Assembly (NCBI RefSeq): GCF_000471025.2
Contig: NZ_CP015840.1
Coordinates: 558,001-622,000 of the forward strand
Origin: Chlamydia gallinacea 08-1274/3
Lineage (GTDB): Bacteria; Chlamydiota; Chlamydiia; Chlamydiales; Chlamydiaceae
Direction: 5' to 3'
Length of the DNA stretch: 64,000 bases
Shown: positions 27,186-33,661 of the stretch, one piece after another
How positions within the stretch are numbered: position 1 is the first letter of the stretch
Layout of the letters: every line of letters starts with the position of its first letter
Notes under the pieces: generated by a model
Told to the model about the DNA's origin: nothing
Database searches by the model: none
The model's input: the letters and a program-made list of their open reading frames with translations, nothing else
Position numbers and translations under genes: made by a program

Positions 27186-28271
27186 ATGACTGCGCAAAAA
27201 AAAACCCGGTGGTTATGGCAAGCACTAGCTTTAAGTATAGCGTTAAATATTGTTTTTTTACTTTTGTTTTACACAACGATTTTTCGTAAAGATATTTATA
27301 AATTGCAATTATTTTCTGGGCCTTTAGTTGCTAAAAGTTATCATGTTCAAAAAATCCCGGAGGACTTTTTAAACTATTTATCGGAATCTTCTTTGGAGGA
27401 TTTGTATTGTTTATTGGATGAAGATCGTTTGCTTTATGGTCGCCCCATTAAAGTATGGGCTTTAAGTGTGGCTATGCATACGTATAATGTAGATATAGCA
27501 AGTGTACTTCCTCACCCCATAACATTTACTGAATTGCGTAGTGAGGACAAAACTTGGTTGCTTCCTAATCTTGATCAAACAGATTATCGTTGTATTCGAC
27601 AGTACTTGTCTTGCCAGAGGTATCCTTTTACTTCTCAGGGATTATTTTCGATTCTTGCTCGGTCTATAGACTGCGAGCAGGTTGATGAAGAGTGTTTGTA
27701 TCATTTTTGTCTTACGGAAGAATTTCTTTACCTAAGAACATTACTTTGCGGTGCTGAGGAACAGGTGGCTACAGTAGCTACTTTAGCGCGTATGGTCATA
27801 CGTCATGGAGAGCACGTGTTTTTTTCTCTGTGTGATCAGCAAAGTCGGTCTTCGTTTATATCTGACCAACAACGCAGGAAAGTTTTATGTACCTATATAG
27901 AGTTAGGTGAGCCTTTAGCGGCTCTACTCTTGTTAGTTCATGACGAAGATTGGGTGATTCATGAATTCTCTGACGATGCTTTGCAGTCGTTTGTGTCTCT
28001 TCTTCCTAGTGGATCTTCCTATAGTGAAAATTTTGTTTCTCGATTGCTTGCTTCGCCGCGAGGTCATCTTTTTCACTATCCTAAGGAGGTTATAGATCAA
28101 GAGGACAAGCAAATGGAAGAAAGGGAGTACGTGATACAGGAGGGAGATTCATTATGGTTGATTGCGCGGCGTTTTGGAGTCACTATAGAAGCCATTATGC
28201 GTGAGAATCATATGAATCATCATCGGTTGCTTCCGGGGAAACGCCTAAAGCTTCCTCCAAAGTCGTGGTAG
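27186..28271 (+). CDS. Membrane-anchored LysM-domain protein
   Basis: 361 residues from ATG 27186; a TTG at 27150 would add 12 residues. One N-terminal membrane helix (about 10-33) anchors a long helical domain of unknown family, and a C-terminal LysM domain (YVIQEGDSLWLIARRFGV, then AIMRENHMNHHRLLPGKRLKL) closes the protein. LysM binds GlcNAc-containing glycans, so a role at the chlamydial septal peptidoglycan is a reasonable inference. Its last 77 nt overlap the 3' end of yidD on the other strand. Confidence 0.82.
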   Translation: MTAQKKTRWLWQALALSIALNIVFLLLFYTTIFRKDIYKLQLFSGPLVAKSYHVQKIPEDFLNYLSESSLEDLYCLLDEDRLLYGRPIKVWALSVAMHTYNVDIASVLPHPITFTELRSEDKTWLLPNLDQTDYRCIRQYLSCQRYPFTSQGLFSILARSIDCEQVDEECLYHFCLTEEFLYLRTLLCGAEEQVATVATLARMVIRHGEHVFFSLCDQQSRSSFISDQQRRKVLCTYIELGEPLAALLLLVHDEDWVIHEFSDDALQSFVSLLPSGSSYSENFVSRLLASPRGHLFHYPKEVIDQEDKQMEEREYVIQEGDSLWLIARRFGVTIEAIMRENHMNHHRLLPGKRLKLPPKSW

Positions 28272-28512
28272 GGACTAGATCAATGCCTCCGGGATGCCAG
28301 GGGCCGCATTTTCCTAGTCTTTTTATGATTAATTGTAGTCCGCGTATGCATCCATGGTGTTTTAGTGCTTGTAAAGCATATTGTGAGCATGTGGGGAAAA
28401 ATCGGCAAGGGGAACCTAATAGAGGAGAGATGGTCCATCTGTAGAGATAAATACAGCCGCAGAGTAGGTGCAGAGGAAAATTTTTACAAAAATTAAATAA
28501 CGTTGAAAACAT
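28195..28512 (-). CDS. yidD: Membrane protein insertion efficiency factor YidD
   Basis: 105 residues from ATG 28512; a TTG further upstream (28539) is possible but would lie deeper in the preceding gene. The family block YLYRWTISPLLGSPCRFFPT and CSQYALQALKHHG, with the conserved cysteines, then CGPWHPGGIDLVP, is complete. The tail of about 20 acidic residues extends beyond the usual length and is the part that overlaps the convergent LysM gene. Overlaps the upstream DUF155-like gene by 20 nt. Assists YidC-dependent insertion of membrane proteins. Confidence 0.9.
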   Translation of the reverse strand: MFSTLFNFCKNFPLHLLCGCIYLYRWTISPLLGSPCRFFPTCSQYALQALKHHGCIRGLQLIIKRLGKCGPWHPGGIDLVPTTTLEEALGVSPEATDDDSYDSHA

Positions 28513-29287
28513 CTTTAAGTAGGGCAACGGTGACTTCAAGCATAATTAACCAAATAATTGTCCATTCTAGTGCAGAAGAATGTTGATGGTTCAACTGGTC
28601 ATTTAAAATTTCTAAAACGTCACCAAGAATGGTTAATCGGTGGTTAAGAACATTAATCCGTGCGTTTATATCTAGGCAATTTAAAACATCAATATAAATA
28701 GGTTGTGTTTTTGGGTGTTCCCAGAAAAAGTCGGGTTCATCGAGAATATCTGAATGGAGATTTACCGAGGCTTTGTCTAAAAATAATTTGCCAATTTTTT
28801 TTGCAATTGCTTTGCGAGACATGGAAATTTTCCCTTTAGTCGCTAGGTCTTGGGGAAGGCGTTTAGAATCTTCAATGGTTTTATAGATTGTTGCTTCGAA
28901 TATTGTCAGTTTGACAGATTGTGCAAGACCAAAGGAGATGGCTAATTTCGTATTTAAGTGCGAATCTGCAAGGATGAGACGATCCCTACGAATTTGGAGT
29001 TTGTCTCCATAATGAAAGGTATACTGATCAATTTCAGGTAGAGGAAGGATCCCTGGAGAAGCTGTGACAATGGATTGAAGGATTTTGATTTCTTCGGACT
29101 CTTGCCATCCCCAAAATACGGTAACACCGAAGGGAAAGAAAACTGCGATTTTATCGCATTGTTCAGGAGTTTCTGAAGAAATAAGTACGTATTCTCTGGA
29201 GAGTATGGTTGGGTAGTGCGTTTTTAATAGATGAGAGAGAACATGTAAATTGTAGGAAGAAGCTGTGCAATGGGCAGTACAACGCAT
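28493..29287 (-). CDS. DUF155/RMD1-like membrane protein
   Basis: 264 residues. The hallmark blocks of the RMD1/DUF155 family are present: IAVFFPFGVTVFWGW near 47-61, and the C-terminal RLTILGDVLEILNDQLNHQ with a following membrane helix (SALEWTIIWLIMLEVTVALL). In eukaryotes relatives are mitochondrial or cytosolic membrane-associated proteins; the bacterial role is unknown. The gene is followed by yidD with a short overlap and is preceded, across about 120 bp, by tRNA-Leu on the opposite strand. Confidence 0.78.
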   Translation of the reverse strand: MRCTAHCTASSYNLHVLSHLLKTHYPTILSREYVLISSETPEQCDKIAVFFPFGVTVFWGWQESEEIKILQSIVTASPGILPLPEIDQYTFHYGDKLQIRRDRLILADSHLNTKLAISFGLAQSVKLTIFEATIYKTIEDSKRLPQDLATKGKISMSRKAIAKKIGKLFLDKASVNLHSDILDEPDFFWEHPKTQPIYIDVLNCLDINARINVLNHRLTILGDVLEILNDQLNHQHSSALEWTIIWLIMLEVTVALLKDVFNVI

Positions 29288-29404
29288 GATTCCAGGCTAT
29301 AGGGTGTATAAGTTATGTAGTTTTAATTTACTGAATTTTTACTCACTCGGAAACATTTTTTTTCTTGAGCTAAAGGGGAGGCTCTCAGTAAGCTAGTTTC
29401 TTCA

Positions 29405-29486
29405 GCGAGAGTGGCGGAATTGGTATACGCGCTATCTTGAGGTGGTAGTGGAGCTTTCCTTAGGGGTTCGAGTCCCCTCTTTCGCA
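29405..29486 (+). tRNA. tRNA-Leu (anticodon GAG)
   Basis: 82 nt. Acceptor GCGAGAG (29405-29411) pairs with CTTTCGC (29479-29485), discriminator A29486. The anticodon stem CTATC/GGTAG encloses TTGAGGT, giving GAG, and a class II variable arm follows. T arm GGGGTTCGAGTCCCC. CCA is not encoded. Reads CUC/CUU leucine codons. Confidence 0.95.
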
Positions 29487-29572
29487 ATACAGATTATCGC
29501 ACCTCTTCTCTTCTTGATTTCTTTGTTTTGAATTTTCATATTAAATTTGATTTGAAATTTGAGGTGTAGACC

Positions 29573-30166
29573 TTGAGGTTGTTTTCTCTTATTTTATTTT
29601 TTTGTTTTTCTTTGGGCCTAGTAAATAGTTCTTTATTCTCTGAGCAGCACTATATTTCTGAAGACGAGCAATTTCATATAGATCGTTTTAATTTTTCTGG
29701 TGCCTTTCCTGAAATGGAAACGATGGAAATTCACGCTCAACGTAAAAAGCGTGTTTATTTTGATGCTTCCGGAGATTTTCCGAGATTAACATCGATTGTG
29801 TATCAGGGGTCTTTTGGATTTTTACGTGGCAAATTAACAGGGAATTATCCTGAGTTAACTGCATTAGAGTTTTCTTGTTCTTCATGTAAAATGGATTTGG
29901 ATTTTCGTGGTACATGGCATAAACATACACATATCACTGTGAATAACGAGTCAGAGCGCGTAACCCTAGTTCTGCCTAAGAATGTTGGAGTGGTTGTCCA
30001 CACCCAAGTATCTACAAAAGGCAAGGTCATGGTAGAAGGAGATCTTGTTCAACGGGGTCGGGGGATTTGGAAAAAGACGTATAGTAATTCTTTAGTTGAT
30101 GTTGCTCCTGTAACTTTAGTTTTTAATGTACAGAGTCGCTCTGGTGGTACTATTGTTTTACGTTAG
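29573..30166 (+). CDS. Secreted conserved hypothetical, 197 aa, TTG start
   Basis: The frame opens with TTG at 29573, seven bases after GAGGT, and no ATG gives an intact signal peptide; the start is therefore likely a true TTG. Residues 1-20 (MRLFSLILFFCFSLGLVNSS) form a Sec signal. The mature part repeats a motif of aromatic/proline type (NFSGAFPEMETMEIHA, DASGDFPRLTSIVYQG, KLTGNYPELTALEFSC), three degenerate ~25-residue units, then a beta-rich tail. It is probably periplasmic or outer-membrane associated. Convergent with recO, whose stop is directly adjacent (0 nt gap). Confidence 0.75.
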   Translation: MRLFSLILFFCFSLGLVNSSLFSEQHYISEDEQFHIDRFNFSGAFPEMETMEIHAQRKKRVYFDASGDFPRLTSIVYQGSFGFLRGKLTGNYPELTALEFSCSSCKMDLDFRGTWHKHTHITVNNESERVTLVLPKNVGVVVHTQVSTKGKVMVEGDLVQRGRGIWKKTYSNSLVDVAPVTLVFNVQSRSGGTIVLR

Positions 30167-30859
30167 TTATCTGTTTTTGGGTAATGTGCTTTCGAACATA
30201 TGAATAATTTTTTTTGATAATCCTAAAGGAAAATCTGATAGATGAAGTAATTCGTGAAAGTGTTTAGCTTGTACCAGGGCATGGAGAATCTGTTCTTCCT
30301 GGTATTCTATAGGTATGGCTTTCGGAGGTTTGTGTTGTTTGCAGAACTTCAAGCCTTGATACCGGTAGCACTGGGGAGAATGGATGAATTGCTTACATTG
30401 AGAACAGGTTGCTGATAGATCAAGGCAACCTTCATATTGTAAGAGTTTCAGTAAAAAAGTAGCGGCAAACATATTAGGATTTTTACTTTCTGGTAAGCGA
30501 TGCAAGAAGTTATATAATAAGCAGAACAACTTAGGAGAAGGTTTTTCTTGCCATTGAGATGCTAAGAGGCTTTGTATAATTTTCCCTGCAGCTTGTAAGT
30601 GGACATAGGTAGTTTTAATTTCTGTAAACGCATCATGTAATTCTGCGGATGCTAAGCGAGGCATCTTTGGCGGGCAAGAATGAATGGTATAGGTTCCTAA
30701 AGATAAGGGAATTAGGGTTTCACGAAAAGGATAATGTAGGGTTTGCCCTTGTTTTACGAAGAATGTGAATAGACCCCGGGGGGAAAAGATGGTTGTTATA
30801 CAATGCGTTTGCTCTGTAGGAAGATTTTGTAATACGATTCCGGGTAGATAACAGTACAT
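30167..30859 (-). CDS. recO: DNA repair protein RecO
   Basis: 230 residues. An N-terminal OB-fold part ([33 protein letters not shown]) is followed by a helical domain and a four-Cys zinc-binding element (CSQC, then [10 protein letters not shown]) near residues 145-168, a typical RecO layout. It loads RecA with RecR in gap repair. It is 5 nt downstream of the HSDR_N-like gene, in the same transcription unit. Confidence 0.85.
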   Translation of the reverse strand: MYCYLPGIVLQNLPTEQTHCITTIFSPRGLFTFFVKQGQTLHYPFRETLIPLSLGTYTIHSCPPKMPRLASAELHDAFTEIKTTYVHLQAAGKIIQSLLASQWQEKPSPKLFCLLYNFLHRLPESKNPNMFAATFLLKLLQYEGCLDLSATCSQCKQFIHSPQCYRYQGLKFCKQHKPPKAIPIEYQEEQILHALVQAKHFHELLHLSDFPLGLSKKIIHMFESTLPKNR

Positions 30860-30864
30860 AGTGC

Positions 30865-31428
30865 TTAGACTTTATGTTTAAGATGTAAATAATACGTAAG
30901 TAGTTGAGGATAACTGGGTAATCCAGGATAAAAATCAAACTGATGAGTTTTAGGATTGAGAAATCCTGTTTTTTGTTTGTTATAACAAACAATCGCTAGG
31001 CATGGGGCTCCGATAATATAGTTGTAACTTAATACCTGATTTAGCGTGCGCTGGTTAATCACGCGAGCTTTGCATTCTATAAGGAGTAGGGGCCGGGGTT
31101 GCCCCAGGTTATAGGCTTTCCCTTCGGCAGTAGTATATGTTACGGGAGTTGTAACGAGAAGATCAGGACGACATTTTTTAGGATAATGCGAAGGTCGTTG
31201 CTGTAGAAGAGGGGAAAGAGAGGCCAATCTTTTTTCTATAATGAGGAGATTAGCGGGGTAATGGAGCTCTTCAATAAGAAAGGTGATGAGCTTTTGTCGT
31301 ACCTCCTCTTCGGGCGTAGATACTAAGATTTTGTCCCGTAGGGAATCAAATAATTTAAATGCAGGGGGAGATTTTTGCCTACGTGATATTGTGGAATCCT
31401 GGGGGGAGAAGGGGTTCGATGATGACAT
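30865..31428 (-). CDS. Orphan HSDR_N-type PD-(D/E)xK domain protein
   Basis: 187 residues. The pattern [20 protein letters not shown], then KCRPDLLV, then PLLLIECKA, then [19 protein letters not shown] matches the N-terminal nuclease-fold domain of type I restriction HsdR subunits (HSDR_N_2). The PD...ECK residues form the metal-dependent nuclease signature. No helicase motor, HsdM or HsdS is nearby, so it is not part of a restriction system. It sits between hpf-like and recO genes with a 50-nt overlap upstream and a 5-nt gap downstream, suggesting a role in DNA repair or in nucleic acid processing. Nuclease activity is inferred from motif only. Confidence 0.78.
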   Translation of the reverse strand: MSSSNPFSPQDSTISRRQKSPPAFKLFDSLRDKILVSTPEEEVRQKLITFLIEELHYPANLLIIEKRLASLSPLLQQRPSHYPKKCRPDLLVTTPVTYTTAEGKAYNLGQPRPLLLIECKARVINQRTLNQVLSYNYIIGAPCLAIVCYNKQKTGFLNPKTHQFDFYPGLPSYPQLLTYYLHLKHKV

Positions 31429-32062
31429 ACTTGTCGTTGTTTTGTTTGTAGATCAATTGAATTTTATGTTCTTTTTCATTTAGGAATACAAGAGCTTTAT
31501 CCTGAGAAGAAGAAAATTTTTGTAAGGCCTCTTCTTCAGAGAGTATAGGAAGAGGGACTTTTTTCTTAGACAGGTGTTTTTTCAGCATACTAGGAATGAA
31601 GCCATAGCATTTTAAAGCATCCCAGGCATCTAGGTTTTCTACGGGTAAAACATCATCATATTGATGATCAGCTTCTTCTAGTTGAAGGACGAGTTCTTCT
31701 TTTTTTGATAATCCTAGATTATGTTTCTTTTTATCGCGACGTATTTCTCGATGCTTATGAGTGAGTGTGCGTATTTTTTTAAACGCAGAAATAACTGCAC
31801 TATAGGGATTAGGGCTGTGCGTTTGTACTTGGAAAGATTCTTTCCCTTTAGAAGCAAGCAGATGGACTTCTGTTCCCTGTTTATCCTTGTGTGAAATTAA
31901 AACAATATGAATCGATGTTACAGGAAGGTGCTGGCTTTTTTCTAAAATTAATTGGCGCAGAGGGGAGGAAATATGAAAGGATTTTCCCGTAATGGTTACC
32001 TCAACATTTTTCCGTTGCTGGGGGGATGATTTTTTTGTTGATCGTCGCCGAGGATTTTGCAT
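31379..32062 (-). CDS. hpf: Long ribosome hibernation-promoting factor-like protein
   Basis: 227 residues with a good ribosome binding site (AAGGAG) before ATG 32062. The N-terminal part (VEVTITGKSFHISSPLRQLI, then SAVISAFKKIRTLTHKHRE) matches the S30EA/YfiA fold that binds in the 30S decoding channel. After a charged linker, the C-terminal part (ILSEEEALQKF, ALVFLNEKEHKIQLIYKQNN, YVIIEPL) matches the dimerisation domain of long HPF, which makes 100S ribosomes. It fits a developmental cycle with a translationally quiet elementary body. The assignment is from divergent motifs, so moderately sure. Confidence 0.72.
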   Translation of the reverse strand: MQNPRRRSTKKSSPQQRKNVEVTITGKSFHISSPLRQLILEKSQHLPVTSIHIVLISHKDKQGTEVHLLASKGKESFQVQTHSPNPYSAVISAFKKIRTLTHKHREIRRDKKKHNLGLSKKEELVLQLEEADHQYDDVLPVENLDAWDALKCYGFIPSMLKKHLSKKKVPLPILSEEEALQKFSSSQDKALVFLNEKEHKIQLIYKQNNDKYVIIEPLLPPGFHNIT

Positions 32063-32178
32063 ACCTTCTCCTTTTGAGTAATAAAGACGTGCAACTTAGA
32101 AAAAATAGGAAAAGAAAAAGAGGCTTTCCTTAAGAACTATTATAAAGGGGGGGATCTTTATTCTGAAAAAATGTTTAA

Positions 32179-32252
32179 CGCACCGAAGAGGATTCGAACC
32201 TCCAACCACCTGGTCCGAAGCCAGGTACTCTATCCGGTTGAGCTATCGGTGC
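32179..32252 (-). tRNA. tRNA-Arg (anticodon UCG)
   Basis: 74 nt on the minus strand. Reads GCACCGA at the 5' acceptor and TCGGTGC at the 3' side with G discriminator. The anticodon stem CCTGG/CCAGG encloses CTTCGGA, giving UCG (from the unmodified gene sequence). T arm GAGGTTCGAATCCTC. No encoded CCA. Confidence 0.94.
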
Positions 32253-32347
32253 TTATAACGGCTTGCTCTGAGGAGAAATCGAGGCGGAGTTTAGCAAAAG
32301 TTTCCCTGGAGTTCAAGAAAAACTCCTGATTCTTCCTACTTTGTCTT

Positions 32348-33508
32348 TTAACACAAAGCTAACATGGACTCGGTTAGGTGTGTAGGATTTTCCAGAATCA
32401 CCACGCGTTCAATAACATTGGATAGTTCGCGGATATTCCCTGGCCAGGGATAGTCCATTAGAGCCAATTTTGCTTTTTCTGAAAGGGTTTTTAATGGACG
32501 ATTATTTAAAGCACAGAATTTTTCTAAGAAATACTGTGCTAGGGGAAGGATATCTTCTTTACGTTCTCTTAATGGAGGGAGATAAAGGGGAATCACGTTC
32601 AGGCGGTAAAAAAGATCTTGGCGAAAGGTTTTTTCTTCAACGGCTTCTTTTAAGTTTCTATTTGATGTAGAGAGAATGCGCACGTCTACGGATAGAGTTT
32701 TTGTTCCTCCGAGATGTTCGAATTCTTTTTCTTGGATGACACGCAAAAGTTTTGCTTGTAAGTGCACGGGAATTTCGGTGATTTCATCTAAAAGGAGGGT
32801 CCCCCTGTGTGCAAGCTCAAATCTCCCGGCTTTTTTTGCTGAGGCTCCTGTAAATGCGCCTTTTTCGTGACCGAAAAACTCAGATTCTAAAAGAGTTTCA
32901 GGAATTGCAGCGCAATTGACCTTGATATAGGGGTGTAAAGAGCGAGGGGAATGGCTATGAATGAAAAATGCTAGGAGTTCTTTACCGCATCCAGATTCAC
33001 CATGAATAAAAATATTAGCAGAACTACGAGCTGCTTTTTTGGCTTTAGAAAGAATCTCTTTCATCGAGGGGCTTTCCGCAATTAAAGGGTGGGATTCTGT
33101 AGGGACTTGTGATTTGAGAAGTAAATTTTCATGGACAAGATCTTGGAGTTGTTTGGCTTTCTGGATAAAGGCGAGTAGAGCTTCCGAAGAAAAGGGTTTG
33201 GTAAGATAGTTGAATGCTCCATAGCGCATAGCTTGTACAGCATTTTCTATAGTCCCATAGGCGGTAATGACTAAAACAGGAAGGTGAGGAGCATATTTTT
33301 TTGTTGTTTTAATAATGTCGAGACCTGTCCCATCAGGCATATTCATGTCAGAAATAATCAAGTCAAATTGTTCTGTTTTAATTTTGTGACAACCGTGTTT
33401 TACATTGTCCGCACAGCTGGGGACATAGCCTCGAGATAAAAGAAGTTCTGAAAGAAAATCTCTTAATAGGGGTTCATCGTCTATTATTAATATATTTTTG
33501 ATGCCCAT
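32348..33508 (-). CDS. ctcC: NtrC-family response regulator lacking the DNA-binding domain
   Basis: 386 residues. Receiver domain 1-120 with the acidic pocket D10/D11, phospho-acceptor Asp54 and Lys in LTKPF; AAA+ sigma54-activator domain from about 140 with Walker A GESGCGKE, the sigma54-contacting GAFTGA loop (HEKGAFTGASAKKAG), Walker B LLLDEITEI and the arginine-finger region. The protein ends just after the AAA+ lid (GNIRELSNVIERVVI), so the C-terminal Fis-type helix-turn-helix is missing. Chlamydial CtcC is known to lack it and must activate sigma54 from solution. The sensor kinase gene lies 3.1 kb away on the same strand, separated by a plus-strand gene. Confidence 0.93.
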   Translation of the reverse strand: MGIKNILIIDDEPLLRDFLSELLLSRGYVPSCADNVKHGCHKIKTEQFDLIISDMNMPDGTGLDIIKTTKKYAPHLPVLVITAYGTIENAVQAMRYGAFNYLTKPFSSEALLAFIQKAKQLQDLVHENLLLKSQVPTESHPLIAESPSMKEILSKAKKAARSSANIFIHGESGCGKELLAFFIHSHSPRSLHPYIKVNCAAIPETLLESEFFGHEKGAFTGASAKKAGRFELAHRGTLLLDEITEIPVHLQAKLLRVIQEKEFEHLGGTKTLSVDVRILSTSNRNLKEAVEEKTFRQDLFYRLNVIPLYLPPLRERKEDILPLAQYFLEKFCALNNRPLKTLSEKAKLALMDYPWPGNIRELSNVIERVVILENPTHLTESMLALC

Positions 33509-33661
33509 TATAAACGTTTATAACCAAATCTTTTCATTGTTTTAATTAGTCTATGTAATTTTTATTTTCTAGTCGTTTCTGACTGATTAAGTTTTTTTAT
33601 TGATTTTCAACTATTTTCGGCTATAAACTTTTTTGTGTTAATTGCTGTTTGGGTTTTATAT

